Assembly (NCBI RefSeq): GCF_024979235.1
Contig: NZ_JANLCM010000002.1
Span: 1,488,001-1,552,000, forward strand
Direction: 5' to 3'
DNA: 64,000 nt
Source of the DNA: Herbiconiux aconitum
GTDB taxonomy: Bacteria; Actinomycetota; Actinomycetes; Actinomycetales; Microbacteriaceae
In this document: piece by piece, positions 53,656 through 62,051 of the stretch
Numbering within the stretch: the stretch's first letter is position 1
Layout of the letters: every line of letters starts with the position of its first letter
Notes under the pieces: model-generated
The model's database searches: none
The model's input: only the letters and a program-made list of their open reading frames with translations
What the model was told of the DNA's origin: nothing
Translations under genes and position numbers: made by a program

Positions 53656-55131
53656 TCACCAATTGCTCGGCGCGTAGTCCTTGAGGAACACGCCGAACAG
53701 GTCTTCACCCGCCTGGCCGCGCACGATCGGATCGTAGACCCGGGCGGCGCCGTCGACGAGGTCGAGCGGGGCGTGGAAGCCCTCTTCGGCCAGCCGCACC
53801 TTCGTGGGGTGCGGGCGTTCATCCGTGATCCAGCCGGTGTCGACGCTGGTCATCAGGATGCGGTCGGTCTCGAACATCTCGCGCGCACTCGTGCGGGTGA
53901 GCATGTTCACGGCGGCCTTGGCCATGTTGGTGTGCGGATGCCCCGGGCCCTTGTATCCGCGGCCGAACACGCCCTCCATGGCGCTGACGTTCACCACGTA
54001 GCTGCGGCGGGCGCCCGAGCTGCGCAAGGAGGCGCGGAGCCGGGAGATCAGGAGGAACGGCGCGGTGGTGTTCGCCAGCTGCACCTCGAGCATCTCGAGC
54101 GGGTCGACTTCGTCGACGTGCTGGGTCCAGGAGTTGGCGTCATGCAGATCCGGCAGCAGCCCGCCGGCGTCGATCGCGGTGCCGGCGGCGAGTCGCTCGA
54201 GCGAGCTCGACCCGGGCGCCATGGCCTGCTCGGTGAGCTCCTCGGCGCGGGCGGCCGCAGCAGCGAGGATCGGATGCGTGTTCACCGACTGGGCGAGCGC
54301 GTGCGGATGCTCGTCGTTGGTGTGCCCGAAGGTCACGAGCTCGGGCAGCGGGCCGTCGGGCAGCGGGGCGAGCTCGGCCTCCACCAGCGGCTGGTAGGCG
54401 CCGGGCGAACGGCGCACCGTCTGGGTGGCGTTGTTGATCAGGATGTCGAGCGGGCCCGCCGCCGCCACGTCGTCGGCGAGCGCAATCACCTGCGCGGGGT
54501 CGCGGAGGTCGATGCCGACGACCTTCAGTCGGTGCAGCCAGTCGGCGGAGTCGGGCAGGCTGCTGAAGCGGCGCACCGCGTCACGGGGGAAGCGGGTGGT
54601 GATGGTCGTGTGAGCCCCGTCGCGCAGCAACCGAAGCGCGATGTACATGCCGATCTTCGCGCGGCCACCGGTGAGCAGCGCCCGGCGGCCGGTGAGGTCG
54701 GTGCGGGCGTCGCGCTTGGCGTGACTCATCGCCGCGCAGTCCGGGCAGAGCTGGTGGTAGAAGGCGTCGACCAGCGTGTAGGGCTGCTTGCAGATGTAGC
54801 AGTTGCGCGCCTTCAGCAGTGTTCCCGCCGTGGGCGTCGAGGTCGAGGTGGTGATCGGGATGCCGCGGGTCTCGTCGTCGATGCGGTCGGGCGCCCCGGT
54901 GGCGGTGGCGGCGATCACGCTCTTGTCGGCATCGGCGACGGCCGCCCGGATCTCGCGTCGGCGTTCGCGCTTGACCGCCTTGAACATCAGTGCGGTCGCG
55001 CGCCGCACGGCCACGAAGTCGGGGTGGTTCTCGTCGAGCTCGGCCATTCGGGCGAGCACGTCGAGCGTCACGGCGAGATCGGCGGGGTCGATCGCGGCGG
55101 TGGATGCGGTGTCGGGGGATGCGGAGGGCAC
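53656..55131 (-). CDS. Large SDR-family oxidoreductase with N-terminal zinc-ribbon
   Basis: 491 residues, about twice the normal SDR length, from a GTG. Residues 1-105 are charged and helical; CYIC (111-114) and CPDC (129-132) form a zinc-ribbon-like set. The Rossmann motif TGGRAKIG starts at 154. NNATQT and VVNVSAMEGVFGRG are SDR segments, but the catalytic YxxxK is replaced by TNMAK (Thr instead of Tyr). The active site may therefore be altered or the protein may bind rather than reduce. It converges on the DUF262 gene, stop to stop, and diverges from the monooxygenase operon. Confidence 0.8.
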   Translation of the reverse strand: MPSASPDTASTAAIDPADLAVTLDVLARMAELDENHPDFVAVRRATALMFKAVKRERRREIRAAVADADKSVIAATATGAPDRIDDETRGIPITTSTSTPTAGTLLKARNCYICKQPYTLVDAFYHQLCPDCAAMSHAKRDARTDLTGRRALLTGGRAKIGMYIALRLLRDGAHTTITTRFPRDAVRRFSSLPDSADWLHRLKVVGIDLRDPAQVIALADDVAAAGPLDILINNATQTVRRSPGAYQPLVEAELAPLPDGPLPELVTFGHTNDEHPHALAQSVNTHPILAAAAARAEELTEQAMAPGSSSLERLAAGTAIDAGGLLPDLHDANSWTQHVDEVDPLEMLEVQLANTTAPFLLISRLRASLRSSGARRSYVVNVSAMEGVFGRGYKGPGHPHTNMAKAAVNMLTRTSAREMFETDRILMTSVDTGWITDERPHPTKVRLAEEGFHAPLDLVDGAARVYDPIVRGQAGEDLFGVFLKDYAPSNW

Positions 55132-55223
55132 AGACGATTGTAAGCCGACGGGAATACATGCGCAGTCATGTTGTTATACGCTTTCGAGACGCCGGAACCC
55201 GACGTCAGAGAGAGGCGCACGTC

Positions 55224-56411
55224 ATGCAATTCGGAATCTTCAGCGTGGGCGACATCGCCCCCGACCCCGTCACCGGCCACACCCAGAGCGAGGCCGAACG
55301 CATCAGCAACATCGTCAAGGTCGCCCAGCGCGCCGACGAGGTGGGCCTTGATGTCTTCGCTCTCGGCGAGCACCACAATCCCCCCTTCGTCCCCTCCTCC
55401 CCCACGACACTGCTCGCGCACGTCGCGGCGCTGACCAAGCAGATCATGCTCAGCACCTCGGTCACCCTGCTGACCACGAACGACCCGGTGCGCATCGCCG
55501 AGGAGTACGCCATGCTGCAGCACCTCGCGAAAGGCCGACTCGACCTCATGGTGGGCCGAGGCAACACCGTGCCGGTCTACCCCTGGTTCGGAAAGGACAT
55601 CCGGCAGGGCGTCGCCCTCGCCCTCGAGAACTACAACCTCTTGCACCGCCTCTGGCGGGAAGACGTGGTCGACTGGGAGGGCCGTTTCCGCACGCCGCTG
55701 CAGGGCTTCACCAGCACCCCCCGACCGCTGGATGACGTGCCTCCGTTCGTCTGGCACGGCTCGATCCGCACCCCCGAGATCGCCGAGCAGGCAGCGTTCT
55801 ACGGCAACGGCTACTTCGCAAACAACGTGCTCGCGCCGAACCTCCACTTCAAGCCGCTGGTCGACTTCTACCGCGACCGCTTCGAGCACTACGGCCACGG
55901 CACGCGCGACCAGGCGATCGTGGGCCTCGGTGGCCAGTCGTTCATCGCCAAGCGTTCGCAAGACGCGGTGAAGGCGTTCCGCCCCTATTTCGAGAACTAT
56001 CCGATCTTCAAGGGCAGCTCGCTCGACGACTTCATGGAGCGCACTCCGCTCTCGGTCGGCAGCCCGCAGGAGGTCATCGACAAGACGCTCTCGTTCCAGG
56101 AGGGCTTCGGCGACTACCAGCGTCAGCTCTTCGCGCTCGATGGTCTCGCCCTGCCCGTCGAGATGGCACTCGAGCAGGTCGAACTGCTCGGCACCGAGGT
56201 GGTGCCGGTGCTCCGCAAGGAGATGGCCGCGCGCCGTGCACCGGGAGTTCCGGATGCGCCGACTCACGCGAGCCTGATCGCCGAGAAATACGGCGACGCG
56301 GAGCCGCGCCAGCCTCGACCGAACCCGAACCGCGGCGACAACCTCTCCGGAACCTCGCCCTACCAGGACAGCGATCCCGAGCTACAGGCCAGCTTCCCGC
56401 TGGCGGTCTGA
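55224..56411 (+). CDS. LLM-class flavin monooxygenase, CE1758-like
   Basis: 395 residues from the ATG beginning MQFGIFSVGDIAPDP. GLDVFALGEHHNPPF is the luciferase-like GEHH motif, LMVGRGNTVPVYPWFG and WHGSIRTPEIAEQAAFYGNG follow. The CE1758 family of corynebacteria is paired with a CE1759-type FMN reductase, and the same pair occurs here. The reductase should feed FMNH2 to the monooxygenase. Substrate unknown. Two bases separate its stop from the MarR start. A frame opening at 54990 is rejected as extension. Confidence 0.9.
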   Translation: MQFGIFSVGDIAPDPVTGHTQSEAERISNIVKVAQRADEVGLDVFALGEHHNPPFVPSSPTTLLAHVAALTKQIMLSTSVTLLTTNDPVRIAEEYAMLQHLAKGRLDLMVGRGNTVPVYPWFGKDIRQGVALALENYNLLHRLWREDVVDWEGRFRTPLQGFTSTPRPLDDVPPFVWHGSIRTPEIAEQAAFYGNGYFANNVLAPNLHFKPLVDFYRDRFEHYGHGTRDQAIVGLGGQSFIAKRSQDAVKAFRPYFENYPIFKGSSLDDFMERTPLSVGSPQEVIDKTLSFQEGFGDYQRQLFALDGLALPVEMALEQVELLGTEVVPVLRKEMAARRAPGVPDAPTHASLIAEKYGDAEPRQPRPNPNRGDNLSGTSPYQDSDPELQASFPLAV

Positions 56412-56413
56412 GC

Positions 56414-56914
56414 ATGCCCGACAGCCGCGACATCAGCGACTACCGTCTGGCGAACGACGCCTGGGAGGCCTACTACCGGGCACAAGCCACCATCGGCCAG
56501 GAGTTCAACGACGCCGACATCTGGGAGGGCCTGCTCACCAAGGAGTACGCGGTGCTCTACGCCCTGTCCTCCGAGCCGGAGGGCCTCCGCATCACCGAGC
56601 TGGGTGAGGACGTGCTCCTCACCCAGCCCGGGATGTCGCGGATGATCGCTCGGCTCGAGTCCCGCGGGCTCGTCGAACGAGCGGGCGACGCCGCGGATGC
56701 GCGAGCCCGGCGCATCCGCCTCACCGACGACGGCCGAGCCGTGCAGCGGGCGGTCGGCCGCAACCTCGCCCGCCTCATCGCCCAGACGATGACCCGCTCC
56801 CTCGACCGACAGCAATTGCAGACCCTCCGCGACGTCAGTCTCGCGCTGCTCGCCGGAGCTCCGGGCACGAGCGCCGACGTTCAGCGGCGCGCCTTGGAAA
56901 GGATGAAGTCATGA
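56414..56914 (+). CDS. MarR-family regulator
   Basis: 166 residues. The winged helix is in GLRITELGEDVLLTQPGMSRMIARLESRGLVERAG (about 55-90) with the wing DARARRIRLTDDGRA, preceded and followed by dimer helices. It overlaps the FMN reductase gene by four bases (ATGA). MarR proteins of this kind respond to phenolic or quinone-like compounds and repress adjacent oxidoreductases, so it probably controls this operon and perhaps the other monooxygenase at 38640. Confidence 0.9.
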   Translation: MPDSRDISDYRLANDAWEAYYRAQATIGQEFNDADIWEGLLTKEYAVLYALSSEPEGLRITELGEDVLLTQPGMSRMIARLESRGLVERAGDAADARARRIRLTDDGRAVQRAVGRNLARLIAQTMTRSLDRQQLQTLRDVSLALLAGAPGTSADVQRRALERMKS

Positions 56915-57624
56915 CCACAGAAGCAACCCCCCAGACCTCCGACTCCGCCGAACGCCCCGTGCGGCTCGTCATCATCAGCGCGGGCGTGAGCGATCCCTCG
57001 TCCACCCGGCTGCTCGCCGACCGTCTCGCCCAGAAGACCGTCGACCTGCTGGCAGAGGCGGGCCAGCCGGCATCCGTCGGCGTGATCGAGCTCGGCCCGC
57101 TCGCGGTCGACATCGCGCAGAACATCGTCTCCGGGTTCCCGAACGCCCGCGTGCAGGCGGCGATCGACCGGCTGGCCGACGCGGATGCCGTGATCGCGAG
57201 CACGCCCGTCTACAAAGCCGGCATCAGCGGACTCTTCAAGTCGTTCGCCGACGTTCTCGACAACGACCTGCTGATCGCGACCCCGGTCGTGCTCGCCGCC
57301 ACGGCAGGCACCGCGCGGCACGCGATGGTGGCCGATGAGCAGCTGCGGCCGCTGTTCGCCTTCCTCCGTGCCCTCGCGGTTCCCACCTCGGTGTTCGCGG
57401 CCCCGGAGGACTGGGGGTCGACCGCACTCGGCGACCGCATCGAGCGCGCCGCCACCGAGCTCGCGCTCCTCGTGCGGAGCGGCGTCGGCCGATCCATCGC
57501 CGACGGCGCCTGGGCGGGCTATCAGCACCAGTTCTCGGGCAACGCGACGCGTTCGGAAGGCTCCGCCGCCGAAGTCGACTTCGACACCGACCTGATGCGT
57601 ATGGCCGCCGGCGGCGGGGTCTAG
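56911..57624 (+). CDS. NADPH-dependent FMN reductase, CE1759-like
   Basis: 237 residues. The flavodoxin-like start VRLVIISAGVSDPSSTRLLADRL carries the phosphate loop, and VIASTPVYKAGISGLFKSFADVLDN is the signature of the SsuE/FMN-reductase family (P-Y-x-G-x-x-x-L-K). It would reduce FMN with NAD(P)H and hand it to the monooxygenase encoded two genes upstream. The C-terminal 50 residues are less conserved. Confidence 0.9.
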   Translation: MTTEATPQTSDSAERPVRLVIISAGVSDPSSTRLLADRLAQKTVDLLAEAGQPASVGVIELGPLAVDIAQNIVSGFPNARVQAAIDRLADADAVIASTPVYKAGISGLFKSFADVLDNDLLIATPVVLAATAGTARHAMVADEQLRPLFAFLRALAVPTSVFAAPEDWGSTALGDRIERAATELALLVRSGVGRSIADGAWAGYQHQFSGNATRSEGSAAEVDFDTDLMRMAAGGGV

Positions 57625-57781
57625 CGACCGGTCGCCGGCGCGGTCGGCCCCGCATCGGCGACGTTCCGACCCGGTCAGCATGTCGTTCACGCGCCAGCAA
57701 CCTTCGGGACCGATGGAGACACAAGGGTGGATGCGCTCCCGTTCGAGAGCGTCTTGCCGACGTCGATCCAGAAGGAAATCC

Positions 57782-60235
57782 GTGCCTCCCGCAACTCCCC
57801 GTCCACCATCCCGCCTCCGATTCATCCGCGCCGGCGCGATCGCCACTGCCGCGGCCGGAGCGATCGCGCTGTCGTCGTTCGTCGCCGTACCAGCGTCGCA
57901 GGCCGCCCCCGCCGACGACCTCGGTTCGCGCTTCACGCTGGCTGTCCTGCCCGACACCCAGTTCTACTCGCGTTACTCGGCCGACCAGTTCCAGCCGCGG
58001 TACGGAAAAGACCCCTACCAGGTGCAGACCGAGTGGCTCGCCGAGAACCGCGACGCCCTCAACATCCCGTTCGTCACCCAGCTGGGCGACATCGTCGACC
58101 AGTCGGGGCAGGAGCGCGAGTGGGTCGCGGCCGACAACGCCATGAGAACACTCGACGACGCCGACGTCCCCTATTCGACCGCACCGGGAAACCACGACGT
58201 GCGCGACTCGAACGACGACCTCGACGACACCGCCTACGATCTCAGCCAGGAGCCGTTCCTGAAATGGTTCGGACCGGAGCGCGCGAAGAACGTCTCCACC
58301 TATGAAGGCAGCGACCCGACCGGGCTCAGCCAGTACCACGTCTTCGAGGCCGAGGGGCAGCAGTACCTCGTGCTCGCGCTCAGCTGGCGGGTGTCGGATG
58401 CGACCATCGCCTGGGCCGACTCGGTGATCGACGCCCACCCCACGCTCCCCGTCATCCTGACGACCCACCAGGTGATCGACATCGACTCCGACGCCATCTC
58501 CCCGAAGGAGACCGAGTACGGCCTCGAACTCTGGGACAAGCTCATCACGAGCAACGACCAGATCTTCCTGACCATCAACGGGCACTTCCACGGTGAGTCC
58601 CACCTCGTGAAGACGAACGACTTCGGCCACTCCGTCACCCAGATCGTCATCGACTACCAGATGGCGTACGAGGGCGGCGACGGCTACCTCGGCCTGTTCG
58701 AGTTCGACCTCAGCCACAACGCCATCACCGTGCAGACGGCCTCCCCCTGGGTCACTTGGAAGCCGCAGGAGAAGCTCACGAGCTACGACCAGCCGTTCCT
58801 CGAAGGAGTGAACCAGCAGTTCGTCGTGCCGATCGACTTCGCCGCACGATTCGCGAGCTTCGACCCGACCTTCGCGGTGGGCCCCGCCACGCAGCCTTCC
58901 CTGTCGCAGAAGGCGCGCGACATCCTGCTGGACGGCTTCACGGGTCCTGACCCCGTGTCGACCGAGGCGCCAGGCAACTCGGATGACTACGTCGACGTCG
59001 CCGGCACGCTGGCGCACTGGCGCTTCACCGGGAACTCCGGTGTCGTCGCCGAAGGCCAGAGCGTGCCCGATGTCGCAGGCGGCAACGACCTCACGCGGGT
59101 CGGCATCGCCGAGTCCGGCGCAACGAACGCCGAAGTGGGCGACGTCACCATCGGCTCCGACCACGCCTACCTGTCGTCCGACGACGCGAGCGTCTGTTTC
59201 GCGAACGCCGACCGCAACAACTCGCGTTACAGCTACCTCGAGACCTCGAGCGACGCCCCCGTCAACAACGAGTCCTTCGACAACGGGTACACGATCGAGT
59301 CGTTCTTGAAGATCGACAAGTCGTGGACGGCCAGCACGAACCAGTGGATGATGGCGCTGATCCGAGCGGGCAACCGCAACGAGATGCCGGGAGTGCCTTA
59401 CGACCGGTGGGGTAACGGAGGACCGGTTGTTCTGGGCCTGTCGAACCTCAAGGAATTCCAGTGGAGCGTCATCCCCAATGAGCCCGGACTCGGTGACCGG
59501 GTGAACTGGTCGGGAGAGATCCAGCTCGACACCTGGATGCACGTCGCCATCGTCAACGACCCGGCGACCCGCGCGACCACGATGTACGTGAACGGGGCAC
59601 CCGTGCTCCGCAACGCGACCGACAACGTGGGCCAGAGCTTCGTTCCCGACGCCCCGTGGCTGTTGGGCGCCGGCATGGATTCCAACCAGCCGGGCGCCGG
59701 CTGGAACGGATGCATCGGAGAGACCCGCATCGTCGATCACGTGCTCGACCAGAGCGAGTGGCTGACCGCACGCGCCGACCTCACCGGCCTCACGGTCGTC
59801 GACGCACCCGAGGGATCGCTGCCCGCCACCACGAAGCTGACGACGTTCTCCGGAACCGGCCTGCCGGGCGCCGAGGTGCGCATGTCGGGAAGCATCGCGG
59901 GAACCGACGTGATCGACGACGACGGCCGCTGGTCGATCGTGCTCCCCCAGGCGCTCACCGCCGGCGCCTATGAGGCGTCGGTCGTGCAGGCGCTCGGCAC
60001 ACGTGAATCCGCACCCGTCGCCTTCGACTTCACCATCGAAGGCGCCGCGGTCGCGAACCCCGGCACGACTCCCACCATTCCGATCGACGGCGCCGACGGG
60101 AGCGTCGCTCTGGCCAACACCGGCGCCGAGCTGCCCACCGGAGCGATCGTCGGGGCGATCCTGCTCGCGCTCCTCGGCACGACCGTGCTCATTCGCACCC
60201 GTCGTCGACGCGCATCCGGTCTGTCGGGTGAGTAG
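57782..60235 (+). CDS. Wall-anchored metallophosphoesterase with LamG-like domain
   Basis: 817 residues from the GTG beginning MPPATPRPPSRLRFIRAG, preceded by gaagga; a frame opening at 57680 is less likely. Signal peptide to about SQAAPA. The calcineurin-type phosphoesterase is complete: LPDTQFYS, GDIVDQSG, GNHDVRDSND, TTHQ and NGHFHGES. A LamG/concanavalin-like module (about 400-650: AHWRFTGNSG, YTIESFLKIDKSW, MYVNGAPV) follows, then an Ig-like module and the C-terminal LANTG, helix and RRRR. It is secreted and wall-linked, probably dephosphorylating extracellular phosphoesters, bound to a polysaccharide through the LamG-like module. Confidence 0.9.
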   Translation: MPPATPRPPSRLRFIRAGAIATAAAGAIALSSFVAVPASQAAPADDLGSRFTLAVLPDTQFYSRYSADQFQPRYGKDPYQVQTEWLAENRDALNIPFVTQLGDIVDQSGQEREWVAADNAMRTLDDADVPYSTAPGNHDVRDSNDDLDDTAYDLSQEPFLKWFGPERAKNVSTYEGSDPTGLSQYHVFEAEGQQYLVLALSWRVSDATIAWADSVIDAHPTLPVILTTHQVIDIDSDAISPKETEYGLELWDKLITSNDQIFLTINGHFHGESHLVKTNDFGHSVTQIVIDYQMAYEGGDGYLGLFEFDLSHNAITVQTASPWVTWKPQEKLTSYDQPFLEGVNQQFVVPIDFAARFASFDPTFAVGPATQPSLSQKARDILLDGFTGPDPVSTEAPGNSDDYVDVAGTLAHWRFTGNSGVVAEGQSVPDVAGGNDLTRVGIAESGATNAEVGDVTIGSDHAYLSSDDASVCFANADRNNSRYSYLETSSDAPVNNESFDNGYTIESFLKIDKSWTASTNQWMMALIRAGNRNEMPGVPYDRWGNGGPVVLGLSNLKEFQWSVIPNEPGLGDRVNWSGEIQLDTWMHVAIVNDPATRATTMYVNGAPVLRNATDNVGQSFVPDAPWLLGAGMDSNQPGAGWNGCIGETRIVDHVLDQSEWLTARADLTGLTVVDAPEGSLPATTKLTTFSGTGLPGAEVRMSGSIAGTDVIDDDGRWSIVLPQALTAGAYEASVVQALGTRESAPVAFDFTIEGAAVANPGTTPTIPIDGADGSVALANTGAELPTGAIVGAILLALLGTTVLIRTRRRRASGLSGE

Positions 60236-60257
60236 CCTGCTCTGACGGTCGGCCCGG

Positions 60258-60929
60258 TCAGCGCTTCGCGGCGCTGCCCGGGCGGCTCACAGCGAGCAGG
60301 ATCGTGGCGGCACCGGCCGCCAGCCACGCCACGACCGGCCCGGCCCCTGCGGCGAGCGCGAAGGCTGCCGTGCCGGCCACCGCTCCCACCGGCAGCGCGA
60401 TCACCGACAGCACCCGGATGAGCTGCCCCGACTCATGCCGTTCGGCCACAGCCTGCATGGTGGCGGTGAGTGTTCCCGTTACGTAGGTGGTGGTCACCCC
60501 ATCGACATCCGAGAGCTTCTTGGCCGCGACGGTCTGCAGGGCCAGGGCGGAGGCGGAGAGGGCGATCACGACGCAGCGTTCGAACACGGCGGTGCTGTCG
60601 GGGCGCAGCGCCCAGATCACGACCACCGCTGATTGCAGCGCCATGGAAGGCAGCACCAGTCGGCGCACCACGCGGGGGCGCGTGACGGCAATCGTCGTCG
60701 GCGTCGCGGTCAGCCGGAAGGCCGCGTAGAGCACACCCACGAAGAACACGATCGCCACCAGGGCCGCGAGCAACGTGAGGGCGAACTCCGGCCGGGTGAA
60801 CATGCCGGTGAGGATGAGGTTGCCGGTCATGTTGGCGGTGAAGATGCCGCCGAGCGCCAGGAAGGCGAAGGCATCGGCCGCCCCCGCTGAGAACGACAGC
60901 AAGAGAAGTGCCGCGTGCACCCGGCTCAT
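60258..60929 (-). CDS. DUF1275 (YoaK-like) membrane protein
   Basis: 223 residues from the ATG beginning MSRVHAALLLLSFSAG; the frame extends 40 codons upstream without support. It has about six membrane helices, and SAGAADAFAFLALGGIFTANMTGNLIL is the family signature. VDGVTTTYVTGTLTATMQAV is the second repeat. These proteins are of unknown function, thought to be transporter-like. It converges on the phosphoesterase gene and diverges from the AEC transporter. Confidence 0.87.
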   Translation of the reverse strand: MSRVHAALLLLSFSAGAADAFAFLALGGIFTANMTGNLILTGMFTRPEFALTLLAALVAIVFFVGVLYAAFRLTATPTTIAVTRPRVVRRLVLPSMALQSAVVVIWALRPDSTAVFERCVVIALSASALALQTVAAKKLSDVDGVTTTYVTGTLTATMQAVAERHESGQLIRVLSVIALPVGAVAGTAAFALAAGAGPVVAWLAAGAATILLAVSRPGSAAKR

Positions 60930-61082
60930 CCCGGTCTCCGTTCTCGATTGCGCTGCGGCACACATCCGGCCGATTGGGCGACAAGCTAGCAGTTCGAGGC
61001 AGCTGTGAATAGCTGGTGCCGTAGCGGGATGGCTGCTACTTTGGCGCACACGTCAATCGCGACCAGCCGGTCAGGAGGCGGC

Positions 61083-62027
61083 ATGCCACTCGAGATCGCG
61101 ACCGCGCTGCTTCCCGTCTTCTTCGTCATGGCGCTCGGTTTCGCGGCCGGTAAGACGCGGCTGGTCGACAACCAGAACGTGCGCAGCCTCAACACCATCG
61201 TCATGTCGATCGCGCTGCCGATCTCGCTGTTCGTGGTGCTGTCGTCGGCGAGCCGCGCCGACGTCGTCGCGCATTGGCCATTGGCCGCGATCTCGTTGTT
61301 CGTGATGGCCGCCGGCTACGGCGCCACCTACCTGCTCTCCCGGCGAACGGCGCGGCAGGATGCGGGCGACTCGGCTGTCCAGGCGCTGACGGTCTCGTTT
61401 CCGAACGCAGCCGCGGTGGGCATCCCGCTGGCCGGATCGGTGCTCGGGCCCACCGGGATGCTCGGTGTCGCCACGGTGCTCGCCGTGGGCTCGATCACGA
61501 TGTCGCCTCTGACCGTGGCCGTGTTGGAGATCCGCAAGAGCGCCTCCGCCGCGGGGCCGCGCTCCCGCACCATCCTCCGCGCGATCGGTGCGTCACTGCG
61601 GAAGCCCATCGTCATCGGCCCGGTGCTCGGACTGGTCTGGTCGCTCGCCGGGCTCCCGCTGCCGCCCCTGGTGAATGCGACGCTGTCCGAGATCGGCGCG
61701 GTCACCGCGGGTCTGGCGCTCTTTCTCACCGGGCTCGTGATCTCGGCCCAACCCATCCGCTTCTCCACCGTCGCCGTGATCTCCACTCTGATCGCGGTGG
61801 TGGGCCGCCCGGCGCTGGCCGTCGCCATCGTGCTCGCCGTCGGTCTCACCGGCCCGTTGGCCCAGGAGACCGTGCTGCTCCTCGCCCTCCCCGCGGGGTT
61901 CGTCGGCCTCTTGCTCGGGCTGCGCTACGGCTCGAAACCTCCCGCAGCCGGCGCGACCGTGCTGTTCTCCAGCGTGCTCTCCGTGGTCACGCTCCCCATC
62001 GTCATCGCCTTCCTCCCCGCTTTTTGA
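61083..62027 (+). CDS. AEC-family transporter (auxin efflux carrier-like)
   Basis: 314 residues from the ATG behind tcaggagg. Ten hydrophobic segments, with NTIVMSIALPISLFVVLSSA near the start and SFPNAAAVGIPLAGSVLGPTG at the middle crossover, define the AEC fold. KPIVIGPVLGLVWSLAG begins the second half. Such carriers move carboxylates such as malate or malonate, or amino-acid derivatives. It is followed at 24 bases by a MFS exporter gene and may be co-expressed. Confidence 0.9.
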   Translation: MPLEIATALLPVFFVMALGFAAGKTRLVDNQNVRSLNTIVMSIALPISLFVVLSSASRADVVAHWPLAAISLFVMAAGYGATYLLSRRTARQDAGDSAVQALTVSFPNAAAVGIPLAGSVLGPTGMLGVATVLAVGSITMSPLTVAVLEIRKSASAAGPRSRTILRAIGASLRKPIVIGPVLGLVWSLAGLPLPPLVNATLSEIGAVTAGLALFLTGLVISAQPIRFSTVAVISTLIAVVGRPALAVAIVLAVGLTGPLAQETVLLLALPAGFVGLLLGLRYGSKPPAAGATVLFSSVLSVVTLPIVIAFLPAF

Positions 62028-62051
62028 CCGATCCGACCGAGAGGTAAACCC

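Noticed and set aside
57236..59740. An 834-codon minus-strand frame opposite the FMN reductase and phosphoesterase
   Set aside because: Shadow of two well-defined plus-strand genes.
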